Assembly (NCBI GenBank): GCA_947502765.1
Contig: CANNBA010000008.1
Location: 1 to 64,000 of the forward strand
Direction of reading: 5' to 3'
DNA from: BACL11 sp945865535
Lineage (GTDB): Bacteria > Bacteroidota > Bacteroidia > Flavobacteriales > BACL11
DNA: 64,000 bases
The position numbers and the translations under genes were made by a program. The notes beneath the pieces were generated by a model that saw only the letters and a list, made by a program, of their open reading frames with translations, did not search any database and was not told where the DNA came from. The first letter of the stretch is position 1. Each line of letters starts with the position of its first letter. This document shows, in pieces, positions 25,588-34,866 of this stretch.

Positions 25588-28582
25588 TATATTCAAAAGC
25601 ATCTTCTGATATTTCAATAAAGGATTGTTCCTTCACTTGATCAACAGCTATTTCTTTTTCACTCTCCACTATAAGCTCCCATTTTTTTCTAGCAATATTT
25701 ACTAAATCCTGATCGTCATGATTTTCAATAATACTTTCCAAAGTAGCTTTTGCTTGAAAAAGATTATCCTGGGCTACATAAATATCTGAAAGTAAAATAA
25801 ATGCTTTAGCAATAAAGTGATCGCTACTGTAATCCTCTGCAAGTGCAAAAATCAATTGTTCAGCCATTACTAAATCTCCATCTAAATAAGAAAGATATGC
25901 TAAATAATATTTTGCTTCCGCTCCTTCATCAAAAGTAGATAATTGAGTCACTGTCTCAAATGATGATTTTGATTTTGCATAATTTCCTGAGTCAAATTCA
26001 TCTCTTGCAATAATTATATAAGCCTTGCTAAGTAGCCAATTATCTGTTTTATCAAATTCTATAACTTGTTTTGCATATTTTAAAGCAACTATTTTATCAG
26101 TAAGCTCATTTCCTATCATAAGTCTTATAACCACTTCTCTTTGTATTGAATTTGAAGATGCCAACTCCAATAATTTAGCATAATATATGTTTGATTTTTC
26201 ATAATCATCCCCCTTATAACTTCTTCTAGCTAAAAATATTAAGGCGTTTTCTTGATAAGAAGCAGAGCCACTTTCCACCACTTTTTCATAATTAATCACT
26301 GCACTTGTTGTATCTCCAATTTTTAATGAACTTATAGCATTATAATAAGTGGCGTCATTTATAAAAATACCATTTTCAAACCTTTGTATATATTTATCAA
26401 AAGCATTTTTAGCAACTTTATAATCCATTTCAGAAAACTTCATAAAAGCAGTATTGTAAGTTAATGAATCTTGCTCTGCTGGTGTAATACTTATTTCTGG
26501 CAAAGACTCAATAACCGCTAAATATTCCTCAATCTTTGCAAGGGAAGCATATGCCGATTGCAAACCAGAAAGCGCTTCTTTAAAATATTTTGTTTGCTGG
26601 TAATTATTAACAACAAACAAAAACTCAGTAATTGCAAGCTCACCCATTCCACTGTTAAAATAAATCATTCCCTTACTTAAGTAAGCATCTGCAATTAAGT
26701 TAGGATCAATACTAGAAGAAATTAAATCATCATAATACTTATTTGCTAAATCATAATTTGATGTATTTTTATAATATCTTGCTAAATCATAAAGAGAATT
26801 ATCATAATAAGACGAGCTGGCAAAATCTTTAATAATTCGTTTTAAGAGCTCCACTTTTGAAGCATTTTTTCCAATTAAACCAAGTGAAACAGAGTTTTGA
26901 TATAAAGCATAGTCAGTATCAAAAAGATTAAAGGCAACTGCTTTATCATAATATGTAGCCGATAAGGAAAAATCACTACTCATAAAATATCCATCTCCAA
27001 TTCTTAAGTAAGTATCGTTCAGCTTCATACTATCAGATGCCGCTTTTTCATAAGAGCGAAACCATTTTACTGCATTTGCATAATCCTGAGTTTGAAAATA
27101 GGAATAGGCTAAATTGTATTTTTTTAAATTCTCATAATCAGCAAGATGACCATCTGCAGAAACAGATAGTCCATTATAAGCATCAATTGATTTTTCATAA
27201 TCACTTAAATGAAAATGACAATCAGCCATCCAAAAATTTGACAAATAAGAATACGTGTCATTTATAGGATATTCATTAGCATGAGAAAAATAAGCCATTG
27301 CTTCTTTAAAATTTTGCTGATTAAACTCCTTCACACCCAAGAAAAAAGCTAACTGTTGCAATACTTTTTTTTGATCAAAATTAGGTGATTGAATTTCCTT
27401 TAAAACTGCATAAGCTTCAGCATATTGACTAGTAGCTTGCAATGTTTGCACCATTAATGTTTTAATTTGTTTTGTATGTAAAGGGTGCTTAAAAGTTTCT
27501 AAATAAGTTGTTAATGTTTGTAAAGTATTATCAAAAGGAAGCTCTAGCTGATACGAAAGCTTTGCATAACTATAATAAGCATCCTCTTGAAGCTTTTTAT
27601 TATAATCATAACTTGCTGATTTTTTAAATGCTTGCAAAGCGTATTTATACTGTTTTAGCTCCAAATAACTAGCACCAAGATAATAAGAAGAATATTGCAA
27701 AACACTATCTCCAGCATTTGAAACATGCTCCAGATTAGAAATAGCATACTCATAATTTGCTGATTTAAAATACGCATGTCCTAACAAGAAATATACAAGC
27801 GAACTTATCTCTTTCTCTTGAGCAATAAATGCTTCAAAATAATTTATAGCATTTGCAAAATCATCAGTTCGATAATAGGCCTCAGCCAACAATCTATTTA
27901 TTTCAGACTTTCTACTAGCTATAACATTTTCTGATAATGGTTTTGCAAATGCTATTAATTGCTGATATTCTTGTTGATAGAAATAAATCTGACTGATATA
28001 ATAGGGTGCAATAGCTCCAAATTTTTCGTCATTTAAGAGTTGTTTAAAGTTCTCCAAAGCAGACTTATAAAAACCTCTTTCATAGGCAATAGCTGCATAA
28101 TAATAGTGTGAGGTTGAAGCAAATTTACTATCGGTGTTCATTATTTTTGAAAAATACAACTGAGCATCTTCTAAAGAATCAACACTAAAATGAGCATAAG
28201 CCAATTTAAATAACTCATCATTTGATAAATCCTTCACTTTTAAAAATGAAGTGATAGCAAAAGCATATTGTTTTTCTCTATAATAAATGAGTGCCAAATC
28301 TTTATTTACCTCATCTTGAAACTCGTGATAGGGAAAAACCTCATTGAGCTGATTGTAAAGTAAAATCGCATCAGACAAAAAGAGTTCTTTTGAGCATTTA
28401 GCATTTAAATACAGAATCTCTGCTGTAGCATTGCCTGTATTGGAAAGCTGATTTAAAACAGATTGAGAGGCGCTATATTTACCATCATCAAATAAAGTTT
28501 TAGCTTGAGATAGTAAAGCATCTTGAGCAAATAATGTGCAAGTTATAAGTGCAAAAAGCAGTAAGCTAATTCGTTTTTTCAT
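25433..28582 (-). CDS. Large tetratricopeptide-repeat protein, exported
   Basis: The 1049-residue protein (ATG at 28582) has a signal peptide (MKKRISLLLFALITCTLFAQ) followed by TPR-like helical repeats over most of its length, with many A-x-x-Y-Y-x-A and A-x-x-x-F patterns. It probably acts as a periplasmic or outer-membrane scaffold. An upstream in-frame ATG would add 15 residues before the signal peptide and is rejected. The last 50 residues are acidic and contain VQEIDEDYI twice. The gene lies directly upstream of the barrel protein. Confidence 0.82.
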   Translation of the reverse strand: MKKRISLLLFALITCTLFAQDALLSQAKTLFDDGKYSASQSVLNQLSNTGNATAEILYLNAKCSKELFLSDAILLYNQLNEVFPYHEFQDEVNKDLALIYYREKQYAFAITSFLKVKDLSNDELFKLAYAHFSVDSLEDAQLYFSKIMNTDSKFASTSHYYYAAIAYERGFYKSALENFKQLLNDEKFGAIAPYYISQIYFYQQEYQQLIAFAKPLSENVIASRKSEINRLLAEAYYRTDDFANAINYFEAFIAQEKEISSLVYFLLGHAYFKSANYEYAISNLEHVSNAGDSVLQYSSYYLGASYLELKQYKYALQAFKKSASYDYNKKLQEDAYYSYAKLSYQLELPFDNTLQTLTTYLETFKHPLHTKQIKTLMVQTLQATSQYAEAYAVLKEIQSPNFDQKKVLQQLAFFLGVKEFNQQNFKEAMAYFSHANEYPINDTYSYLSNFWMADCHFHLSDYEKSIDAYNGLSVSADGHLADYENLKKYNLAYSYFQTQDYANAVKWFRSYEKAASDSMKLNDTYLRIGDGYFMSSDFSLSATYYDKAVAFNLFDTDYALYQNSVSLGLIGKNASKVELLKRIIKDFASSSYYDNSLYDLARYYKNTSNYDLANKYYDDLISSSIDPNLIADAYLSKGMIYFNSGMGELAITEFLFVVNNYQQTKYFKEALSGLQSAYASLAKIEEYLAVIESLPEISITPAEQDSLTYNTAFMKFSEMDYKVAKNAFDKYIQRFENGIFINDATYYNAISSLKIGDTTSAVINYEKVVESGSASYQENALIFLARRSYKGDDYEKSNIYYAKLLELASSNSIQREVVIRLMIGNELTDKIVALKYAKQVIEFDKTDNWLLSKAYIIIARDEFDSGNYAKSKSSFETVTQLSTFDEGAEAKYYLAYLSYLDGDLVMAEQLIFALAEDYSSDHFIAKAFILLSDIYVAQDNLFQAKATLESIIENHDDQDLVNIARKKWELIVESEKEIAVDQVKEQSFIEISEDAFEYKVQEIDEDYIGPITEILPVETDSIKTTNENILKDEVQEIDEDYIVPFPEQY

Positions 28583-28719
28583 ATTTTCTTTACGTGATTT
28601 AAAAGTAGTGAATAAACAAAGTGTCATAAACTAGAATATCTCAAGTTGTGAACATAATTATTTAACAATTATTGCTGTAATTTAGCTTTTTAGAGCTAAT
28701 AAATTTTTTAATTTGCTTA

Positions 28720-28935
28720 GTGTTATACATCCTAAAAATAAAAGGAACGGATACAATCCCTGATTTTGTACAAATCAGAGATAAGGAAATGACTTTAATA
28801 GCATATTTTAGATTAAATCAAATTACACAAGGACTAAAGAAAAACGGACTAGAAAATGATAGCCAAGGAATTACCACTTTATTAGAAGATATTCCTTATG
28901 GTAAAATTCACAAATATTTTAGCAAACATGAATAA
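28720..28935 (+). CDS. Small conserved protein upstream of ftsE
   Basis: The 71-residue product (MLYILKIKGTDTIPDFVQIR...) is soluble, with no signal or membrane segment. I do not recognise a domain. The GTG start is the only plausible one. It overlaps ftsE by eight bases, so it is probably co-translated with it. Similar short proteins before ftsE occur in other Bacteroidota, as far as I recall, but the role is unknown. Confidence 0.6.
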   Translation: MLYILKIKGTDTIPDFVQIRDKEMTLIAYFRLNQITQGLKKNGLENDSQGITTLLEDIPYGKIHKYFSKHE

Positions 28936-29611
28936 TCCAATGATAAATATTGAAGGTGTTGATATACACCAAATGAAGCACCAAGTTTTTACTAATATTA
29001 ACCTAAAAATTGAAAAAGGAGAATTTCTTTATCTAATTGGAGATACTGGAAGTGGAAAAAGTTCACTTTTAAAAGCATTATATGGCGAAATACAAGTAAC
29101 TGCTGGAAACATCTCTGTTGCTGGTATTGACTTAACTCAAATAACGCGCAAAGAAGTCCCTACACTCAGAAGAAAGCTAGGGATAGTATTTCAAGATTTT
29201 CAACTATTAACTGACAGAACTGTTGCTAAAAATTTAGAGTTTGTATTGAAAGCAACAGGTTGGGAAAACCAAACAGAAATATCCGATAGAATTAATGAAG
29301 TATTGGATAGCGTACATTTAAATGGAGTAAAAGAAAAAATGCCCTACGAGTTATCTGGAGGGGAACAACAAAGAGCGGCAATTGCTAGGGCATTATTAAA
29401 TCATCCTGAGATTATTTTAGCAGATGAGCCAACTGGTAATCTTGATCCTGAGAAATCAGGCAAGATTATTGAACTATTGCAAGAAATAAATGCAAAAGGT
29501 ACTACAATAATAATAGCTACACACGACTACTTAATAATAAAAAAATACCAAACGCGAACAATAAAATGTGACGATCAAAAAGTAATTGAAGTAGATCCTG
29601 AAACGCTTTAA
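28928..29611 (+). CDS. ftsE: Cell-division ABC transporter ATP-binding protein FtsE
   Basis: FtsE is the ATPase of FtsEX, which at the septum controls peptidoglycan hydrolases. The 227-residue protein (ATG at 28928) has Walker A GDTGSGKSS, the Q-loop VFQDFQLL, signature LSGGEQQR, Walker B IILADEPTGNLD and the H-switch THD. An earlier ATG at 28898 would add 10 residues lying inside the previous gene and is less likely. ftsX is not adjacent, so the partner must be elsewhere. A LolD-like ATPase is the alternative, but the GDTGSGKSSLLK form fits FtsE well. Confidence 0.85.
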   Translation: MNNPMINIEGVDIHQMKHQVFTNINLKIEKGEFLYLIGDTGSGKSSLLKALYGEIQVTAGNISVAGIDLTQITRKEVPTLRRKLGIVFQDFQLLTDRTVAKNLEFVLKATGWENQTEISDRINEVLDSVHLNGVKEKMPYELSGGEQQRAAIARALLNHPEIILADEPTGNLDPEKSGKIIELLQEINAKGTTIIIATHDYLIIKKYQTRTIKCDDQKVIEVDPETL

Positions 29612-29613
29612 AA

Positions 29614-30630
29614 ATGCCTGACTTTAAAGAAAATTATGGCTTAAAAAAGTACAATACCTTTGGGATAGATGCTAAAGCAAAATACTTTGTCACATTTGAC
29701 TCTATAATTGAATTAAAAAATATTCTACACTCAGAAATTTACAGCAATAATAAAACTTTTATTTTAGGAGGAGGTTCAAACATCTTACTTACAAAAGATT
29801 TTGATGGATTAATTTTACACAATAAAATTACGGGAATATGTATCTTAGAAGATAATGAGGAATTTGTAATTGTTGAGGTTGGGGCTGGGGTAAATTGGCA
29901 TGATTTTGTATTATGGAGCGTAAGCCAAGAACTTTCAGGACTAGAGAATTTAGCTTTAATACCTGGTACAGTTGGCGCTGGTCCAGTACAAAATATTGGG
30001 GCTTACGGTATGGAAGTAAAGGACACTATAACCAAAGTTCATGCTTTTGAAATAGCAAAATCCACCATTAAAATATTTAGCAATGAAGAATGTAAATTTG
30101 AATACAGAAATTCTATTTTTAAAGTAGCATTAAAAGACAAAATTATCATCACTAAGGTGGAATTTAAACTTTTAAAAACACCACTCAACAAAACCACTTA
30201 TGGCGCTATTGAAGACGAACTAAAGGCTTTAAATCTGAGGCCATCACCAATGCATATTGCTGAAGCAGTTATCAATATAAGAAATAGAAAACTACCTAAC
30301 CCTACAGAACTTGGAAATAGTGGTAGTTTTTTTAAAAATCCTGTAATTGCTACAAATAAATTTGAAGCATTAAAAAAAGATTTTCCAGCAATAGTTGGTT
30401 ATAAGATATCAGAACTCGAAACAAAACTAGCCGCTGGATGGTTAATAGAAAATGCAGGACTTAAAGGGTATAGAGATGGGGATGCTGGAGTGCATAAGAA
30501 CCAGGCTCTAGTAATTGTAAATTATGGCAATGCTAGTGGAACGGATATTTACAATCTTGCCAAAAAGATACAAAAAACTATTTTAGAAAAATACGCAATA
30601 CAAATTGAGCCAGAAGTCAATATCTTGTAG
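29614..30630 (+). CDS. murB: UDP-N-acetylmuramate dehydrogenase
   Basis: MurB reduces UDP-GlcNAc-enolpyruvate to UDP-MurNAc with FAD and NADPH in peptidoglycan synthesis. The 338 residues include the FAD-binding LGGGSNILL near 50-58, LSGLENLALIPGTVGAGPVQNIGAYG and the catalytic loop with GNSGSFFKNP. The YRNS motif and length fit the type I enzyme. It starts two bases after ftsE. Confidence 0.95.
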   Translation: MPDFKENYGLKKYNTFGIDAKAKYFVTFDSIIELKNILHSEIYSNNKTFILGGGSNILLTKDFDGLILHNKITGICILEDNEEFVIVEVGAGVNWHDFVLWSVSQELSGLENLALIPGTVGAGPVQNIGAYGMEVKDTITKVHAFEIAKSTIKIFSNEECKFEYRNSIFKVALKDKIIITKVEFKLLKTPLNKTTYGAIEDELKALNLRPSPMHIAEAVINIRNRKLPNPTELGNSGSFFKNPVIATNKFEALKKDFPAIVGYKISELETKLAAGWLIENAGLKGYRDGDAGVHKNQALVIVNYGNASGTDIYNLAKKIQKTILEKYAIQIEPEVNIL

Positions 30631-30660
30631 ATAAGTTACAAAATAGTAAAAAAAAAGAGC

Positions 30661-31884
30661 TTAATTCATTTGAGACTGTAAGCCTTTATCCAAAGCATCT
30701 AAAAACTGCTCGGTAGTTACATAATGACTTTTATCAAGCTCTTTGCCATAAATACAAAGTGCTAAATCTTTTGTCATAATGCCACTCTCCACGGTATCTA
30801 CACATACTTTCTCTAAAGTGTCGCAAAAATTAATTAACCCTTGGTTATTATCTAATTTTCCTCTAAAAGCCAAGCCTCTTGTCCAAGCAAAAATAGAAGC
30901 AATAGGATTGGTTGAAGTAGCTTTACCTTGCTGATGTTGACGATAATGTCTGGTTACTGTTCCATGTGCCGCCTCTGCTTCCATTACATCTCCATCAGGA
31001 GTTAATAAAGTAGAAGTCATCAAGCCTAAAGAACCAAAACCTTGTGCCACAGTATCGGATTGAACATCCCCATCATAATTTTTACAAGCCCAAACAAATT
31101 CTCCATGCCATTTAAGTGCAGACGCTACCATATCATCAATTAATCGGTGCTCATAAGTTATTCCTATATTAGCAAACTTTGCTTTGAATTCATTTTGAAA
31201 TACCTCTTCAAATATATCTTTAAACCTTCCGTCATATTCTTTTAAAATGGTGTTCTTAGTAGAGAGATAAAGTGGCCATTTTTTTTCAATAGCTTTATTA
31301 AAACACGAACGAGCAAACCCATAAATTGATTCATCAGTATTGTACATGCTTAAAGCCACTCCATCGCCTTCAAACTGGTAAACATCCCAAGTTTTAGGCT
31401 CTCCATGTTCAGGTGTAAAAGTCATGGTTAATTTTCCTTTTCCTTTTATGACCTTATCAGTAGCTTTATATTGATCACCAAAAGCATGTCTTCCTATACA
31501 AATTGGGTGAGTCCAATTTGGCACTAATCTTGGAACATTTTTACAAATTATAGGTTCACGAAAAACCGTGCCATCCACAATATTCCGAATGGTTCCATTT
31601 GGAGAACGCCACATTTTTTTGAGTCCAAACTCTTTTACCCGGTCCTCATCAGGAGTAATAGTTGCACATTTAATTCCTACCTTATATTTTTTGATTGCTT
31701 GGGCAGCATCAATGGTGATTTGATCATTAGTAGCATCCCGATTTTCCATTCCCAAATCATAGTATTTTACTTGTAAATCAAGATATGGAAAGATAAGTTT
31801 ATCTTTGATAGATTGCCAAATGATTCTTGTCATTTCATCCCCATCTAATTCTACAATGGGATTATCTACTTTTATTTTACGCAT
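30661..31884 (-). CDS. icd: Isocitrate dehydrogenase (NADP+), eukaryotic-type
   Basis: The enzyme oxidises isocitrate to 2-oxoglutarate in the TCA cycle. The 407-residue protein is close to the homodimeric NADP type of eukaryotes (VELDGDEMTRIIW near 12-24, SPNGTIRN substrate loop, HGTVTRHYRQHQQG). The HRLIDDMVA region has the catalytic Lys/Asp set. The gene lies 34 bases after the M16 peptidase gene in the dnaX-M16-icd series. Confidence 0.95.
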   Translation of the reverse strand: MRKIKVDNPIVELDGDEMTRIIWQSIKDKLIFPYLDLQVKYYDLGMENRDATNDQITIDAAQAIKKYKVGIKCATITPDEDRVKEFGLKKMWRSPNGTIRNIVDGTVFREPIICKNVPRLVPNWTHPICIGRHAFGDQYKATDKVIKGKGKLTMTFTPEHGEPKTWDVYQFEGDGVALSMYNTDESIYGFARSCFNKAIEKKWPLYLSTKNTILKEYDGRFKDIFEEVFQNEFKAKFANIGITYEHRLIDDMVASALKWHGEFVWACKNYDGDVQSDTVAQGFGSLGLMTSTLLTPDGDVMEAEAAHGTVTRHYRQHQQGKATSTNPIASIFAWTRGLAFRGKLDNNQGLINFCDTLEKVCVDTVESGIMTKDLALCIYGKELDKSHYVTTEQFLDALDKGLQSQMN

Positions 31885-31918
31885 CTTGCTTTATTTATTT
31901 TAAAATGAAGAATTTCAT

Positions 31919-34849
31919 TTAGTAACCAAATACATCTTCTAAAGTCAAATATTTGATTTCTCCATATTTCTTTAATACTTCTACATCTAAAGCCTTTTTT
32001 GATCCTAAAACCATCACCACTCTATTCCCCTTGGAAATATGAGAATTATGAAAATCCTTTAAGGTTGTCATATCAAATTTTTGAACGGCATCATACAAAT
32101 CTTTACGATAATCATAATCCACTCCTAACTTTTGCACTCGTTCATATTCTGAAAGTACTCTTGATTTAGTAAGCCTCTCGGTTCTTATTTGTTGCTCAAT
32201 TGCCTCTTTTGCATTGCTCATATTGGATGCCGCCTCTGGCATTACATCTAAAAGCTCAGTCATACCTTTCATTGCCTCAGCTAATTTATCAGCTTGAGTC
32301 CCAATATAACTCATTAAATAATGAGAAGTGGTAGTGTCTTGAGGTAAAGTATAAGTACTATACACCGAATAAGCTAATGCTTTTGACTCTCTCATTTCTT
32401 GAAAAACAATAGAACTCATTCCTCCACCAAAATACTCGTTATGGAAACTGATTTGAGGATACTCCTTCATATCAAGTTTATTACCTTTGGAAAGCATCAT
32501 TACTTCAGCTTGTTTCATATCATAATCCACAACATAAACCATTGGCTTATCCATAGCAAGCTCTATAAATTCTTTTTTAGCAGGAATTTCTTTCAAATTC
32601 GATTTATTAGTATGTAATTTATTTAATCCTAACGATATCTTGCTAATAGTTTCTGGACCGTAATACAGAATTCTGTGCTTGTAAGTGGTTAAATTATGAA
32701 TTAAATCGACTAACTCAGTGGAAGTTATATTATTAAGTTCTTGCTCTGATAAAATATTCATAAATGAGGAATTAGTGCCATATCTCGCGTAATTGCCCAT
32801 AGCGCTCCGCAAAATAGTCTGTCTGTCTAATTTAGCGTCTGCTCTTTCTTTTAACTTAATTGCTTTTAATTCCACTAAAGCCTCTTCATCAGCAACAGCA
32901 TTAGCTAAAATAGTTTCAAATAACTGAACAGACTGGGTAAAATTATTAGAAAGTCCGCTCAATGTCACTTCAATTTTATTTGCAGAACAGCTTACAGATA
33001 GCTCGCAACCTAATTTATAAAACTCCTTTGCCTTATCACTTGGAGTCATATCAGCTGTTCCTAAAAATTCCAAATAATCTACTGCTAAGGCTAATCTCTT
33101 GTCATGATCTTTACCCATATCTAAAATGTAGTTCAGTTTAAATCTTTCATTTTCCGTATTTTTCTTATAAATTAATGGAACATCTCCAACATTTGATTTT
33201 TGAATATCTCTAGCAAAATTTAAAAATACAGGCTCAATGTCTTTTGTTTTTTCAGCTAATAAATTAACTAAGAATTCTGATTGATCTTCTCGATTTACCG
33301 AAACAGGGGTAATTGCTGGCTTAGTAACCTTCATGACTGATTTATCTTCACCATTTCTTTTATAGGTTACAACATAATTATCGGTATATTTAGCATTAAC
33401 AAAATCAATAATGTCTTGTTTTGTTATTTTTTCTAATTCAGCCATTTCATTTTGATGATCCTCCCATGACATCCCTAAAGTAAATGCTTCAACGAATTCG
33501 TTAGCTCTACCACTATTGCTTTCTAATTTTTTAATTTGATTTAATTTCAAATCTGAAATAATAGCATCTACTAACCAATCTTCAAAGTTTCCTTTTTTGA
33601 CTTCCTCAATCTGAGACAATAACAAATCTTTTACTTGTTCTAATGATTGACCTTGTTTTGGACTACCATAAAACCCGTGGATAGAATAATCTTTTAAAAC
33701 ATAAGGGAAGCTACCACCTCCTATTAATTTTTGAGCTTGATTTAGATTCAAATCAATTAAACCAGCAGCTGAATTTGAAAGCACCATATCTACCATAGTT
33801 AACATTAAAGCATCATTAGTGCTTGCTCCATCAAATCTGAAACCTATATATAAATTTTCTGCCTCAGGCCCATAAACTTCTCTAATTACTGGCTCTGGAA
33901 TAGGAGTTTCTTTAATAACCTCAAAAGTAGGATCATCTTTTCTCTCAAATCCTCCCCAATATTTATCAATCAATCTGATAGTCTCATCATAATCAAAATC
34001 TCCTGACATACAAATAGCCATATTATTTGGCACATAATATTTATTAAAATACTTTCTAATTTCAGTTAATGACGGATTTTTTAAGTGTTCAATTGTACCA
34101 ATTGTAGTTTGCTGTCCATACTGATGATTGGGGAACAGCCCATCAAAAAGGGTTTCAAATAATTTACTACCATCACTATCTAATCCTCTATTTTTTTCTT
34201 CATAAACAGCTTCAAGTTCGGTGTGAAATAATCTAAATACTGGAAAACGAAACCTTTCAGCCTCTAACTTAAGCCACTTCTCCATTTGATTGGAAGGTAT
34301 ATCATTTATATAGACCGTCTGTTCAAAAGAAGTATACGCATTTGTTCCTTTTGCTCCCAATCCTGTCACCATCTTATCATATTCATTGGCAATGGCATAT
34401 TTTGCCGCCTCTCCAGAAATTGAATCAATCTGAGCCCAAATTCTATCTCTATTTTTAGTATCACTCATCTCATAAGATCTGTACTCCTCATAAAGAGCTT
34501 CAATTTTTTGAAGTAGTGGGGCTTCTTTTTCATAATCCAATGATCCAAAAACATCAGTACCTTTAAAAAGCATATGTTCTAAATAATGTGCCAATCCTGT
34601 CGCATCAGCTGGGTCATTTTTACTTCCTGCACGCACTGCAATATTAGTTTGCACTCTTGGAGCATCAGCATAAGAGGTTAAATATACTTTCAGTCCATTA
34701 TCTAAAGTATATATTCTGGCTTTTAAAGGATCTCCTTTAACTGTCTCATAATTATTTTCAATTTTATTCATTTGTTTTTTTGCGTTTATTGCGAAAAAAA
34801 TGCCAACTGAAGCTATTAGCGCAATGGTTAAGATTTTTTTTGGGTTCAT
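31919..34849 (-). CDS. M16 family zinc peptidase, two-lobed
   Basis: The 976-residue protein begins with an N-terminal membrane or signal segment (ILTIALIASVGIFFAINA), so it is exported or anchored. The M16 zinc motif is inverted (H-x-x-E-H) in GLAHYLEHMLFKG near 83-95, with a distal glutamate in EAVYEEKNR. The second half is the inactive M16 C-terminal lobe, which completes the clam-shell. The cleaved substrates are unknown, probably peptides. It lies 17 bases after dnaX. Confidence 0.88.
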   Translation of the reverse strand: MNPKKILTIALIASVGIFFAINAKKQMNKIENNYETVKGDPLKARIYTLDNGLKVYLTSYADAPRVQTNIAVRAGSKNDPADATGLAHYLEHMLFKGTDVFGSLDYEKEAPLLQKIEALYEEYRSYEMSDTKNRDRIWAQIDSISGEAAKYAIANEYDKMVTGLGAKGTNAYTSFEQTVYINDIPSNQMEKWLKLEAERFRFPVFRLFHTELEAVYEEKNRGLDSDGSKLFETLFDGLFPNHQYGQQTTIGTIEHLKNPSLTEIRKYFNKYYVPNNMAICMSGDFDYDETIRLIDKYWGGFERKDDPTFEVIKETPIPEPVIREVYGPEAENLYIGFRFDGASTNDALMLTMVDMVLSNSAAGLIDLNLNQAQKLIGGGSFPYVLKDYSIHGFYGSPKQGQSLEQVKDLLLSQIEEVKKGNFEDWLVDAIISDLKLNQIKKLESNSGRANEFVEAFTLGMSWEDHQNEMAELEKITKQDIIDFVNAKYTDNYVVTYKRNGEDKSVMKVTKPAITPVSVNREDQSEFLVNLLAEKTKDIEPVFLNFARDIQKSNVGDVPLIYKKNTENERFKLNYILDMGKDHDKRLALAVDYLEFLGTADMTPSDKAKEFYKLGCELSVSCSANKIEVTLSGLSNNFTQSVQLFETILANAVADEEALVELKAIKLKERADAKLDRQTILRSAMGNYARYGTNSSFMNILSEQELNNITSTELVDLIHNLTTYKHRILYYGPETISKISLGLNKLHTNKSNLKEIPAKKEFIELAMDKPMVYVVDYDMKQAEVMMLSKGNKLDMKEYPQISFHNEYFGGGMSSIVFQEMRESKALAYSVYSTYTLPQDTTTSHYLMSYIGTQADKLAEAMKGMTELLDVMPEAASNMSNAKEAIEQQIRTERLTKSRVLSEYERVQKLGVDYDYRKDLYDAVQKFDMTTLKDFHNSHISKGNRVVMVLGSKKALDVEVLKKYGEIKYLTLEDVFGY

Positions 34850-34866
34850 TTTTACATTATTTTTAG

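Noticed and set aside
28583..28627. Longer start for the TPR protein (15 extra residues)
   Set aside because: The signal peptide begins at the internal Met (28582); extra residues before it would be unusual.
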